Positions 19,664 to 28,287 of a stretch of DNA of 64,000 bases are shown here, in pieces. The position numbers and the translations under genes were made by a program. The stretch covers positions 2,188,001-2,252,000 of the forward strand of contig NZ_CP092487.1 in assembly GCF_022429565.1 (NCBI RefSeq), in the 5' to 3' direction. The notes beneath the pieces are model-generated. The model saw only the letters and a program-made list of their open reading frames with translations, was not told where the DNA came from and ran no database searches. Positions within the stretch are counted from its first letter, which is position 1; the number at the start of each line of letters is the position of its first letter. Origin of the DNA: Lutibacter sp. A64. GTDB taxonomy: Bacteria; Bacteroidota; Bacteroidia; Flavobacteriales; Flavobacteriaceae.

Positions 19664-19697
19664 ACAAAAAAAAGTCTTCAAACGAAGACCTTTTTTT
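19664..19697 (-). terminator. Terminator of tandem secreted-protein gene, copy 3
   Basis: AGTCTTC (19673-19679) faces GAAGACC (19684-19690) with one end mismatch; A- and T-runs flank it. Third instance of the element. Confidence 0.7.
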
Positions 19698-19735
19698 ACT
19701 AAACCAAACATAAATAATATATAAATTATATACTA

Positions 19736-20335
19736 CTATTTTTTATAAACATTTTGTTCAAATACTTTACCTGCACTTTTGGTTACAACTTTATAACTTC
19801 CAGATCTAAGGTCTTTTAAACTTAAAGCTTTGTCTAAATTAATTTTACCATTCAATAATTCGTTATACAATAAATTAGATTCTTCATCGTATAAATTAAT
19901 CTCTAAATTTTCTTCGTTAAAAGCTATTTTAGAAATAAAAACTAAATCACCATCTTGTCTTACTGTAGGTTTGTAATACGTACTTGTAATTTCATTATTA
20001 AATTCAAAACCTTTTGAAGTTACTGTAAATGGCATTAAATTAATTTTTGTAGTACCTTCTACTTCAAAATAATAATTACCTGTTGGCAATGTATTTAAAT
20101 CGTATTTCTTTGAAAAATAACTTCCTGCAAATTCCTCAGAGTATAAAACCTCTCCATAAGAGTCTTTTACACTTATAGTCAAATCTCCATCAGAATTCTT
20201 CAATCGTAAATCAATTAATTTAGAATCAATTGTACTTACTTTTATATCTAGGTTGTTATTAATGTTCGTTGCGCTTATTACTACTGTAGTTAAAACGGCT
20301 ACAATAAGTAAACTTTTTTTAATTAAATTTTTCAT
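19736..20335 (-). CDS. Small secreted beta-sandwich protein, tandem copy 3
   Basis: 199 residues from the ATG at 20335, nearly identical to copy 2. Being first in transcription direction, it is divergent from an AraC-family regulator at 20527, with under 200 bases between them. That makes the regulator a plausible controller of the tandem array, but only by position. Signal peptide as in copies 1 and 2. Confidence 0.85.
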   Translation of the reverse strand: MKNLIKKSLLIVAVLTTVVISATNINNNLDIKVSTIDSKLIDLRLKNSDGDLTISVKDSYGEVLYSEEFAGSYFSKKYDLNTLPTGNYYFEVEGTTKINLMPFTVTSKGFEFNNEITSTYYKPTVRQDGDLVFISKIAFNEENLEINLYDEESNLLYNELLNGKINLDKALSLKDLRSGSYKVVTKSAGKVFEQNVYKK

Positions 20336-20364
20336 AATTTGATATTTTATCAATTAGTATGGGG

Positions 20365-20372
20365 CAAATATA
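20365..20372 (-). promoter_or_regulatory. -7 box of tandem copy 3
   Basis: TATATTTG on the minus strand, exact TAnnTTTG, 30 bases before the ATG. Confidence 0.6.
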
Positions 20373-20513
20373 TGGTGGATTTTAAGTTTAAAACACCTCA
20401 CATTTCCCATATTTATATCCTATTTTAACTGTTAATAAAATGTTAACTTTTAAAAGGTTAATTTAGAACATAAACATATTAAATCTAAATAGAATCATTG
20501 TTTATTTTATATT

Positions 20514-20521
20514 TACTTTTG
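20514..20521 (+). promoter_or_regulatory. Candidate -7 box of the AraC-family gene
   Basis: TACTTTTG matches TAnnTTTG and ends 5 bases before the first ATG (20527). Transcription would start near 20528, which would favour the second ATG at 20536 as the translation start. Confidence 0.4.
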
Positions 20522-20526
20522 TATAT

Positions 20527-21414
20527 ATGGCAAACATGAAAAATACAAAGCCCACATTTAAAAAACTAAATCCAGAATTTGGAAGCTCAATACGCATAAA
20601 ACAACATAACAAAAACGTAGTTGATGCTGTCCCTTCTTGGCATTTCCACCCAGAGTTAGAGTTAATATATGTTAATAAAGCAAATGGGAAAAGGCATATT
20701 GGAAGCCATTTATCACATTTTAACAACAGCCAATTAATACTTATTGGAGCAAATTTACCACATAGTGGTTTTACAGATAGGTTTACTTCTAATGGTACAG
20801 AAACTATAATTCAATTTAAAGAAGATTTTTTAGGTAAAGATTTTGTTAATTTACCAGAAATGCAATTTGTAAAGTCCTTATTTATAAAGGCAAAAAAGGG
20901 GATTTTATTTAATGTTGAAGCAAAAAAAGTAATTGGACCAAAGATAGAAAAGCTAGCTGAGTATGAAGGTATGGATAGAATTATCCACTTTTTAGAAATT
21001 CTAAAAGACCTTGCGCATACAAAAAATTACTCGTTGTTAAATGTAGATGGTTTTGCTTTTGAAATTGAACCACAAGACAATAATAAAATAGATATTATTT
21101 TTAGTTTTGTTAATTCAAACTTTAAAAGACCAATTCCTTTAGATGAGATTGCAGAAAAAGTTAGCATGACGGTTCCGGCATTTTGTAGGTATTTTAAAAA
21201 ATCTACAAATAAAACATTTACCCAGTTTGTAAATGAGTTTAGAATAGTACACGCTACAAAATTACTTGCTGAAAATCACTCGAGTATAACCGAAATTTGT
21301 TTTGAAAGTGGTTTTAACAACTTCTCTCATTTCAATAAATTATTCAAAAAATTTACAGGAAGTAGCCCTTTAAAATATAGAAATGAAATGAAAAAACTGT
21401 TAGTTCAAAAATAA
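20527..21414 (+). CDS. AraC-family transcriptional regulator with N-terminal cupin
   Basis: 295 residues (292 if the ATG at 20536 is used). The N-terminal cupin-like half has SWHFHPELELIYVNKANGKR and the HSGF region of sugar-sensing AraC proteins. The C-terminal ~100 residues carry two helix-turn-helix motifs: IPLDEIAEKVSMTVPAFCRY and the SSITEICFESGFNNFSHFNK signature followed by FKKFTGSSPLKYR. It is predicted to bind a small ligand and DNA. It is divergent from the three tandem secreted-protein genes. Confidence 0.92.
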   Translation: MANMKNTKPTFKKLNPEFGSSIRIKQHNKNVVDAVPSWHFHPELELIYVNKANGKRHIGSHLSHFNNSQLILIGANLPHSGFTDRFTSNGTETIIQFKEDFLGKDFVNLPEMQFVKSLFIKAKKGILFNVEAKKVIGPKIEKLAEYEGMDRIIHFLEILKDLAHTKNYSLLNVDGFAFEIEPQDNNKIDIIFSFVNSNFKRPIPLDEIAEKVSMTVPAFCRYFKKSTNKTFTQFVNEFRIVHATKLLAENHSSITEICFESGFNNFSHFNKLFKKFTGSSPLKYRNEMKKLLVQK

Positions 21415-21431
21415 TTATCTTTTTGAATTAA
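21399..21431 (+). terminator. Hairpin at the end of the AraC-family gene
   Basis: GTTAGTTCAAAAA and TTTTTGAATTAAC form a 13-bp stem (one G-U pair) around an 8-base loop, overlapping the stop codon at 21412-21414. A second imperfect hairpin (GTAGGT 21448-21453 with ACCTAC 21484-21489) follows before the convergent sppA. No strong T-run follows either. Confidence 0.5.
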
Positions 21432-21523
21432 CAGTTCTTATTGTAATGTAGGTAAGAAACCCCTCCCATTCTTTAATGGTTCTACCTACTTAACAGTAAG
21501 CGTATATTACATAAACTTTTATG

Positions 21524-23278
21524 CTATTTAATATCTAACACAAACGGAGCTCTAGCTTGAATTCCTTTTAACTTAGAAACTTGCTTTAAGTTTTTATACA
21601 TTCTATAATTCTCCTCTCCTAACTCTTCAATAATTAATTTTTCTTTTGATTTTGCAAAAGGAAGACTATTAAGTCTATCTTCAAAATCTATATTGTAATT
21701 AGGATAATTTCTAACTCTATAATCTGTAACACCGGCCAATTCAGCAGCTTCTGTAATTGCAGCTTCTAAATTACCTAATTTATCTACTAAACCTTTTTCA
21801 ATAGCCTCTACACCAGACCAAACTCTACCTTGCGCAACACTATCAACTTCCGTTACCAACATTCCACGTCCCTTTGCAACTCTTTCTAAAAAAGTTGTAT
21901 AAACTTGCTCTACTCCTTCTTGAGTAACAGTTCTAAAAGCATCTGACATTGGTTCAAAAACACTATAATTAGCACTATTATTTGTGCTTACTTGCTCTGC
22001 ATTAACACCAATATTATCTGCCAATTCACTAATATTTGGCAATACTCCAAAAACACCAATAGAACCAGTAATAGTAGTAGGTTCTGCAAAAATAACATCT
22101 GCATTACAAGCAATATAATAACCTCCAGAAGCGGCAACATCTCCCATAGATACAACAATTGGGAGCTCCTTACTTGCTAACTCTAACTCTCTCCAAATTA
22201 ACTCACTTGTTAGTGCACTACCTCCCGGTGAATTTACTCTTAAAACAATAGCTTTTGTATTTTTATCATCTACCGCCTTTCTTAAAGCATTAATAATTAA
22301 TTCTGGACCTATATAGTTTTCATCACCTTTACCATATATAATTTCACCTTGTGCATAAATTACAGCAATTTTGTTACTTGCTGAAGATTTTAAACGCCCC
22401 TTTCCTGTAGAAATATAATCTTTTAAAGTAATTTTATTTAACTCATCTTCAGTAGAAACACCAACAGCTTCTTTAAGTTTATCCGTATATTCATCAAAAT
22501 AAATTGCTCCATCTACCATATCATTTTCAAGTGCTAAATCAGCATTTCTTGTCAACAAATTATCTGCAATTGTATTTAATTCTTCAATGGTTTTATTTCT
22601 ACTTTCAGAAATATCTTGCAACATTTCATTCCAAATAGAAGTTAAAAACGATGTAATTTGAGCTCTATTATTATCACTCATTTCATCATATAAAAAAGGC
22701 TCTACAGCACTTTTATATTTTCCATGGCGAATAACTTCCATCTTTACACCTGTTTTATACTGAATATCTTTATAATACAAAACTTCAGATGAAAGCCCTT
22801 TAAAATCTACAGATCCGAAAGAATTTACATAAACCGAATCGGCAACAGAGCTTAAATAATAGCTTTGTTGATCGTACATATCTGCATACGACTTTATAAA
22901 CTTGCCAGATTCTTTAAAATCTAAAAGCGCATTTCTTATTGCTTGCGTTTGGGCAATTCCAGCATTAATACCTGCAAGATCAATACTTATACCTTTTATA
23001 TTAGTATCGGAAGCTGCATTTTCAATAGCATTTATTATTTTATTTAACCCCATTTTACCATCATTAACCCCAAATATCTCTTCAAAAGGATTATCACTTT
23101 TAGGAGCGTAATCTTTAATAACGCCACTTAATTTTAATTCTAAAACCGAATTCTTTTTAACGGTTACTTTTTCAGTTTCTGAAGCTAAAGATGCTATTAA
23201 AATAAATAGCATAAAAATAATACCTAAAGCTATAAATGTTCCAAAAATTGATGCTAATAAATTTCTTAAAAATTTCAT
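21524..23278 (-). CDS. sppA: Signal peptide peptidase SppA, 67K type
   Basis: 584 residues, the long two-domain form. One N-terminal transmembrane helix (~7-30: SIFGTFIALGIIFMLFILIA). The catalytic Lys is in RHGKYKSAVEPF (~187), and the nucleophile Ser is in SMGDVAASGGYYIACNADVI (~382), the standard Ser/Lys dyad split between the two repeats. It degrades leftover signal peptides in the inner membrane. It converges with the AraC gene and diverges from folK-dNK. Confidence 0.95.
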   Translation of the reverse strand: MKFLRNLLASIFGTFIALGIIFMLFILIASLASETEKVTVKKNSVLELKLSGVIKDYAPKSDNPFEEIFGVNDGKMGLNKIINAIENAASDTNIKGISIDLAGINAGIAQTQAIRNALLDFKESGKFIKSYADMYDQQSYYLSSVADSVYVNSFGSVDFKGLSSEVLYYKDIQYKTGVKMEVIRHGKYKSAVEPFLYDEMSDNNRAQITSFLTSIWNEMLQDISESRNKTIEELNTIADNLLTRNADLALENDMVDGAIYFDEYTDKLKEAVGVSTEDELNKITLKDYISTGKGRLKSSASNKIAVIYAQGEIIYGKGDENYIGPELIINALRKAVDDKNTKAIVLRVNSPGGSALTSELIWRELELASKELPIVVSMGDVAASGGYYIACNADVIFAEPTTITGSIGVFGVLPNISELADNIGVNAEQVSTNNSANYSVFEPMSDAFRTVTQEGVEQVYTTFLERVAKGRGMLVTEVDSVAQGRVWSGVEAIEKGLVDKLGNLEAAITEAAELAGVTDYRVRNYPNYNIDFEDRLNSLPFAKSKEKLIIEELGEENYRMYKNLKQVSKLKGIQARAPFVLDIK

Positions 23279-23481
23279 ACGTTTTTTTTATTGTTTTTTT
23301 TGAAGGTCGCAAGCTAATCCGTCTACTGGAAGAGCGTTTTATCTTATTATTAAATGATAAATTTTTAAGCAAGTTCGTTTCGTGAAATATACATTTTATA
23401 TTAAAAAAACTTAAATGTTTATAAGTTGAACCACAAAGATATATTTTTAAATAATACTTTTCTTTTCTTTGTACTCAGTTT

Positions 23482-24612
23482 ATGAAAATATTACGAACAA
23501 CATATCTTTCTTTAGGAAGCAACCAAGGTGCTAAACTTAAAATTTTACAAGAAGCTATTAATTTAATTGCTGAAAAAATTGGTACTATATCTAAAATTTC
23601 ATCGGTTTATAAAACTGCTTCTTGGGGTTTTAAAAGTGATGATTTTTATAATATATGTATAGTACTTTCTACAAATTTAAATCCAGAAGATTTGTTAAGT
23701 ACTATTCATAAAATTGAAGCATCTTTAGGTAGAACACCCAATTTAAGTTCTGAATATAAAGCTAGAACCATTGATATTGATATTTTATTATTTGATGATG
23801 AAATAATTTTTTCGAAAGACTTAAATGTTCCTCACAAAGAAATGTTAAATAGAAAATTTGTATTAATTCCTTTAGCTGAAATTGCCCCAAATGTACTTCA
23901 CCCAATTAAAAAACAACGTATTAAACTACTTGTTAAAGATTGTAAAGATACTAACGAAATAGAAAAAACAACTTTAAAACTTATTCGTCCTATTCCTATT
24001 TCAGAAAAATACAATTACATAGCTATTGAAGGAAATATTGGTGCTGGAAAAACCACATTAGTAAATATGATTGCTGAAGATTTTAATGCTAAAAAAGTGT
24101 TAGAACGCTTTGCAGACAATCCGTTTTTACCAAAATTTTATAAGGACAACGAACGTTATGCTTTTCCTTTAGAAATGAGCTTTTTGGCCGATAGATACCA
24201 ACAGCTTACAGATGATTTAGCGCAATTTGATTTGTTCAAAAATTTTATAGTCTCAGATTATTATATTTTTAAATCGTTAATTTTTGCACAGGTAACTTTA
24301 CAAAAAGAAGAATATTTTTTATATAGAAAAATGTTTGATATTATGTATAAAGAAATTACCAAGCCAGATTTATACATTTATTTATATCAAAATACACCGC
24401 GTTTGTTAGAAAATATTAAAAATAGAGGTAGAGATTACGAACAAAATATTGCATCAGAATATTTAGATAAAATTCATAATGGATACAATACCTTTATTAA
24501 AACTGAAAAAAAATTAAACACTTTAATTATTGATGTTTCAGATAAAGATTTTCTTAAAAACCCTGAAGATTATGCCGCTATTTTAAAAACCATAAATAAT
24601 TGCGATTACTAA
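23482..24612 (+). CDS. folK: Fusion: HPPK (FolK) plus deoxynucleoside kinase
   Basis: 376 residues. Residues 1 to ~165 are 6-hydroxymethyl-7,8-dihydropterin pyrophosphokinase: TYLSLGSNQGAKLKILQEAI, YKTASWGFKSDDFYN and the signature KARTIDIDILLFDDEII. Residues ~177-376 are a deoxynucleoside kinase: P-loop EGNIGAGKTTLVNMI (~184), then RFADNPFLPKFYKD, DRYQQL and the NRGRDYEQNIASEYLDKIH lid region. It therefore joins a folate-biosynthesis enzyme with a nucleoside-salvage kinase, an arrangement I know from other Bacteroidetes. Confidence 0.94.
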   Translation: MKILRTTYLSLGSNQGAKLKILQEAINLIAEKIGTISKISSVYKTASWGFKSDDFYNICIVLSTNLNPEDLLSTIHKIEASLGRTPNLSSEYKARTIDIDILLFDDEIIFSKDLNVPHKEMLNRKFVLIPLAEIAPNVLHPIKKQRIKLLVKDCKDTNEIEKTTLKLIRPIPISEKYNYIAIEGNIGAGKTTLVNMIAEDFNAKKVLERFADNPFLPKFYKDNERYAFPLEMSFLADRYQQLTDDLAQFDLFKNFIVSDYYIFKSLIFAQVTLQKEEYFLYRKMFDIMYKEITKPDLYIYLYQNTPRLLENIKNRGRDYEQNIASEYLDKIHNGYNTFIKTEKKLNTLIIDVSDKDFLKNPEDYAAILKTINNCDY

Positions 24613-24665
24613 GTTTTTAGTTATAATCCTAATCAAAGTCTAGGTCAAGAACTTAAAGGCCTTCC

Positions 24666-25001
24666 CTACTTCTTCAATTCTAATTTTTCAGCAAAATAAT
24701 CGCAAAAATCACGCATAGTTGCAGCCATTTTATCATCATTTGTAGCATTTTCAAAAGTATTAGCCATAGAAACCAAAGTTTGATGAAAAAACTGTTTCAT
24801 TTCATCAATCGGCATATCTTTTGTCCATAAATCCATTCTTAAAGTATCTTTAGTATTTGGATCCCAAACAGAAATCATTAAAGCTTTTGCCTCTTCATTG
24901 GTAATACCACCTTCTTCTGCGTTCCAATGTAGTTTTTCAGGAACTTTATTTTCATCTAAGCCAACTGTAAATTCTATTTTTGATGTATGTTTTACTGCCA
25001 T
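24666..25001 (-). CDS. gldC: Gliding motility protein GldC
   Basis: 111 residues, small and soluble, without a signal peptide. Matches GldC: KIEFTVGLDENKVPEKLHW, LWTKDMPIDEMKQFFHQTL and the TMRDFCDYFAEKLELKK end. GldC is a non-essential accessory of Flavobacterium gliding thought to support GldB. Its ATG shares one base with the gldB stop (25001), so the two are translationally coupled. Confidence 0.95.
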   Translation of the reverse strand: MAVKHTSKIEFTVGLDENKVPEKLHWNAEEGGITNEEAKALMISVWDPNTKDTLRMDLWTKDMPIDEMKQFFHQTLVSMANTFENATNDDKMAATMRDFCDYFAEKLELKK

Positions 25002-25960
25002 TATTTTTTTGGTTTGTATTTTGATTTGTTAAATATTTGATCTGCATTAGTCTGCAATAATTGCTGCAAAGTTACATTATTATTATTCATATAAGATTTT
25101 ACAATTTGCCAACCTAACCATACACCAATACTACCAGGTGTTTCTTTATCAATATCTATAAAAAATTTAGAAAACGGTGCTTTATCAACAAAACGTGTTC
25201 TTAAATCAGTATCTGAACTATATAACAGTTTATTTTCAATAAAATATTTCCAAATTTGAGATTCATTACTCACTGCCCATTCATATTCTTCTGAAGTATA
25301 ACCCAATAAACTAGCTTTTGACTGTTTTGGCAAATAACTTTCAATTAAAAACATTCTTTTACCTTCATCTATAATAACATCTAAAAATTGTCGTTTTCTG
25401 GTTGTATTAAAATTTCTCTTACTTATTTCAGTTGCAATATCAACAACCAATTGTTTTTTTTCAAAATTCTTAGAAATATATGCCGGAAAATCAATATAAA
25501 CCGGATTCTTTTTTCCTAAATACATATCTAAAGCAACAAACAATAGGCTATCTGCATATATTACTTTACTTTCATAATCTAAATCTGTAACCAAAGTAAT
25601 AACTTTAGGTGCTTTAAAATTTTTATTATAATATTTTATATGTTTAAATAAATCTTCAATCTCCAATGTTTCACCTTTAAAATCACCAAAAACTTTTTGA
25701 GTTTCATTAAAAAGTTTAATTTCATCTTCGTCTTTAATCTTTTGAAGCCAAATACTATCAGTATTATAAACTGGAAATAAGTAAGGATATTCACTTTTAA
25801 TTTTAGGTAAAGTTGCTGCTGTAGTAGTATAAAATTGTTGTTCAAACCTATCAATCTCAACATTTACAGCTATATTTGAAACATCTACATCGGTATTAAT
25901 TTCATTTTTACAAGAAAAACTTATTAATAAAACTAGTAACAGTATTAAAATTTTGTTCAT
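25001..25960 (-). CDS. gldB: Gliding motility lipoprotein GldB
   Basis: 319 residues with a lipoprotein signal (LLLVLLISFSCKNEINTD, Cys about residue 17). The body matches GldB: VNVEIDRFEQQFY, a central helical region, PGSIGVWLGWQIVKSYM and the NPNVTLQQLL-like segment (here NNNVTLQQLLQTN) near the end. GldB is required for gliding and T9SS-linked motility in flavobacteria. It is followed by gldC in the minus direction and divergent from nadE, the usual arrangement in this family. Confidence 0.95.
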   Translation of the reverse strand: MNKILILLLVLLISFSCKNEINTDVDVSNIAVNVEIDRFEQQFYTTTAATLPKIKSEYPYLFPVYNTDSIWLQKIKDEDEIKLFNETQKVFGDFKGETLEIEDLFKHIKYYNKNFKAPKVITLVTDLDYESKVIYADSLLFVALDMYLGKKNPVYIDFPAYISKNFEKKQLVVDIATEISKRNFNTTRKRQFLDVIIDEGKRMFLIESYLPKQSKASLLGYTSEEYEWAVSNESQIWKYFIENKLLYSSDTDLRTRFVDKAPFSKFFIDIDKETPGSIGVWLGWQIVKSYMNNNNVTLQQLLQTNADQIFNKSKYKPKK

Positions 25961-26019
25961 TAATTTATATATTTACGCTTCTTTATTTAAAACGCTAAAA
26001 TTACTAAAAAAGTTTAATT

Positions 26020-26808
26020 ATGAATACAGAGAAAGTTGTTGAACATATTGTTAACTGGTTAAAAGAATACGCAACAAATGCAAAAGTAAACGGATTTGTA
26101 ATTGGAATTTCTGGAGGAATAGACTCTGCAGTTACATCTAAACTATGCGCAAAAACCGGATTTCCTGTTTTATGTGTTGAAATGCCAATTCACCAAGGAG
26201 AAAACCAAGTTTCTAGAGCAAAAGAGCATATTTTACATTTAAAAGATAATTTTAAAAATGTAAGTTCAACAGTGGTAAATTTAACAACTTCTTTTGAAGA
26301 ATTTAAATCTGTAGTACCAACTATTGAAGATACAGCTACTGTAAATATGTCTTTAGCAAACACACGTGCGCGCCTACGAATGACAACCTTGTACTATTTT
26401 GCAGGTTTATACGGATATTTAGTGGCTGGAACAGGTAATAAAGTTGAAGATTTTGGCGTTGGTTTTTTTACAAAATACGGAGATGGCGGTGTAGATTTAA
26501 GTCCAATTGCAGATTTAATGAAATCTGAAGTTTATAAAATTGCTAAATTTTTAGAAGTTCCTGCAAGTATACAAAAAGCAGCTCCAACTGATGGTTTATT
26601 TGGAGATAGCAGAACAGACGAAGATCAAATTGGCGCAAGTTACAACGAGTTAGAATGGGCAATGAACCAAGCAGAACTTGGTAAAACCGTTAATGATTTT
26701 GAAGGTAGAGAAAAAGAAGTTTTCACCATCTACAAAAGTAGAAACACTGCAAATAAGCACAAAATGGTAGCAATACCGGTTTGCGAAATTCCAAAAGAAT
26801 TAAAATAA
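26020..26808 (+). CDS. nadE: NAD+ synthase, ammonia-dependent
   Basis: 262 residues. It amidates nicotinic acid adenine dinucleotide to NAD+. The ATP-pyrophosphatase P-loop is GISGGIDSAVTSKL at about residues 28-41; AGTGNKVEDFGVGFFTKYGD and PTDGLFGDSRTDEDQIG are diagnostic. There is no glutaminase domain, so free ammonia is the likely nitrogen donor. Its neighbours gldB/gldC are divergent and a universal stress protein gene is convergent only five bases away. Confidence 0.95.
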   Translation: MNTEKVVEHIVNWLKEYATNAKVNGFVIGISGGIDSAVTSKLCAKTGFPVLCVEMPIHQGENQVSRAKEHILHLKDNFKNVSSTVVNLTTSFEEFKSVVPTIEDTATVNMSLANTRARLRMTTLYYFAGLYGYLVAGTGNKVEDFGVGFFTKYGDGGVDLSPIADLMKSEVYKIAKFLEVPASIQKAAPTDGLFGDSRTDEDQIGASYNELEWAMNQAELGKTVNDFEGREKEVFTIYKSRNTANKHKMVAIPVCEIPKELK

Positions 26809-26813
26809 AAATA

Positions 26814-27647
26814 TTATAACTTAAACGTTACTACAGGTAAATTGGCATGGTTTGTTAAATCTTCGCCAATACTTCCATTAAATAAATATGCCAAACCTTT
26901 TCGACCGTGTGTATTTAGCACAATTACGTCAGCATCAATTAATTTAGAAAAATTAAGCACTCCAGATTCTACAGAAACATCGTTATAAATATTTAGTGTA
27001 AAATCGTCTCCCAAGTCAAAGCCATCAATAAAATTACGTATAGCTTCACTAGAATCTTTGGTTGTTTCAAAATTATTAATTGTATTAATTTTAAGTAAGT
27101 GTAATTGAGCATTAAACAATAAAGTAAAATCTAATATTCTCTGAAAAGCAGATCTATTTTCTATATTAAAATTAGAAGCAAAAACAATATTTTCAATTTT
27201 AAAATCTTTAATATCGTTTTTAACAACTAGCACAGGTATTTCAGAATTTCTAACAACTTTTTCTGTATTAGAACCAATTAAAATTTCCTCAAGCCCAGAT
27301 GCCCCTTGAGACCCCATAACAATTAAATCCACTTTTTGTTTTTGACTTTCCTCGAGTATTCCTTCATAAGCTTTATGAAAATTCACAGAATCTTCAACCT
27401 CTAGACCTTCTAAAAAAGGAAGTTTTTTAAACTCTTCAAATTTTTCATGAGCTCTTTTTAAAAATAACAATGCCGTTGGAGCATTATTTGTCATACCAAA
27501 ACTAGTAGGATCAATAACTCCCGAAGGCAATTCTAACATATGTAATAAAAAAATTTTAGAATTGGTTTGTTTTGCTATTGAAGCCGCTACTTGTGCTGCA
27601 TATTGTGCTTGAATCGAAAAATCTACTGGAACTAATATACTCTTCAT
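26814..27647 (-). CDS. Universal stress protein, tandem UspA domains
   Basis: 277 residues in two UspA-like halves. The first (1-~145) begins MKSILVPVDFS and carries the ATP-binding-type signature VMGSQGASGLEEILIGSNTE followed by PVLVV. The second (~150-277) ends with VLNTHGRKGLAYLFNGSIGE and a LPVVTF tail. Proteins of this type are cytosolic stress factors, several of which bind ATP. Its stop lies five bases from that of nadE on the opposite strand. Confidence 0.93.
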   Translation of the reverse strand: MKSILVPVDFSIQAQYAAQVAASIAKQTNSKIFLLHMLELPSGVIDPTSFGMTNNAPTALLFLKRAHEKFEEFKKLPFLEGLEVEDSVNFHKAYEGILEESQKQKVDLIVMGSQGASGLEEILIGSNTEKVVRNSEIPVLVVKNDIKDFKIENIVFASNFNIENRSAFQRILDFTLLFNAQLHLLKINTINNFETTKDSSEAIRNFIDGFDLGDDFTLNIYNDVSVESGVLNFSKLIDADVIVLNTHGRKGLAYLFNGSIGEDLTNHANLPVVTFKL

Positions 27648-27739
27648 AAAAAATAGATTATTTATAGTTATGCTTTTACGTAAAGTTAAGAATTTTAAAT
27701 TAAAAAAAGAATGATTTTTTATAATTAAAAAATTGTTAG

Positions 27740-27747
27740 TATATTTG
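27740..27747 (+). promoter_or_regulatory. -7 box of the rimP-nusA-infB operon
   Basis: TATATTTG, an exact TAnnTTTG match, with a T-rich -33-like stretch about 19 bases upstream (27715-27720). The start would lie near 27753, giving a leader of about 58 bases that contains the hairpin at 27776-27796. Confidence 0.6.
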
Positions 27748-27775
27748 CACCGAATTATTACAGAATTGAGGATTG

Positions 27776-27801
27776 GAGGGGACGTGAAGTCCCCTCTTTT
27801 T
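27776..27801 (+). promoter_or_regulatory. Terminator-like hairpin in the rimP leader (attenuator candidate)
   Basis: A perfect 8-bp GC-rich stem, GAGGGGAC (27776-27783) with GTCCCCTC (27789-27796), loop GTGAA, followed by five T residues. It lies between the promoter and rimP. The upstream neighbour is divergent, so it cannot be an ordinary 3' terminator for that gene. NusA, encoded by this operon, acts on such hairpins, so autoregulation by attenuation is plausible. Confidence 0.7.
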
Positions 27802-27810
27802 ATAAAATAA

Positions 27811-28275
27811 ATGGATAAAAATAAAATTATAAATTTAGTAGATCAAGCACTAGAAGAGAACCCAGAGCTATTTTTAATTGATCTAAAATTTTTACCGGAC
27901 AATAAAATTTATGTTGAGGTAGATGGTGATAAAGGTATTGCTTTAAACGAATGCATACGAATTAGCCGAGCCGTAGAACATAACTTAGACAGAGAAGAAG
28001 AAGATTTTTCTTTAGAAGTAACATCTCCAGACATAGCAAACCCTCTAAAAGTAAAACGACAATACCTAAAAAATATAAATCGTATATTACAAGTTAAGTT
28101 AAAAGATAATTCTACAGTTGAAGGAAAACTTAACACCGTAAATGAAGAGGATATTGAGTTAGAATGGAAAGCACGTGAACCAAAACCAATAGGTAAAGGA
28201 AAAGTTACAGTTATAAAAAAAGCAATAATACCATTTGTGGATATTTTAGAAGCAAAGGTGAAAGTAATATTTTAA
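27811..28275 (+). CDS. rimP: Ribosome maturation factor RimP
   Basis: 154 residues. It assists 30S subunit maturation. Recognised by VEVDGDKGIALNECIRISRA, the EEDFSLEVTSPDIANPLK signature (family S-PG-R/L-type motif, here SPDIANPL) and a C-terminal small beta-barrel (LKDNSTVEGKLNTVNEEDIE). It is the first gene of rimP-nusA-infB, the conserved order in bacteria, with 12 bases before nusA. Confidence 0.93.
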   Translation: MDKNKIINLVDQALEENPELFLIDLKFLPDNKIYVEVDGDKGIALNECIRISRAVEHNLDREEEDFSLEVTSPDIANPLKVKRQYLKNINRILQVKLKDNSTVEGKLNTVNEEDIELEWKAREPKPIGKGKVTVIKKAIIPFVDILEAKVKVIF

Positions 28276-28287
28276 TAAAATGAATGC

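Larger units (their letters stand above)
19332..19735 (-). repeat. Repeated spacer between tandem copies 2 and 3
   Basis: 404 gene-free bases built like the spacer between copies 1 and 2: leader and -7 box near copy 2, a shared AT-rich block to about 19475, a unique AT-rich middle, and the terminator of copy 3 at 19664-19697. Confidence 0.7.

Noticed and set aside
23172-23372. 66-codon minus-strand frame upstream of sppA
   Set aside because: It overlaps the sppA start in another frame and is composed of low-complexity residues typical of AT-rich shadow frames.
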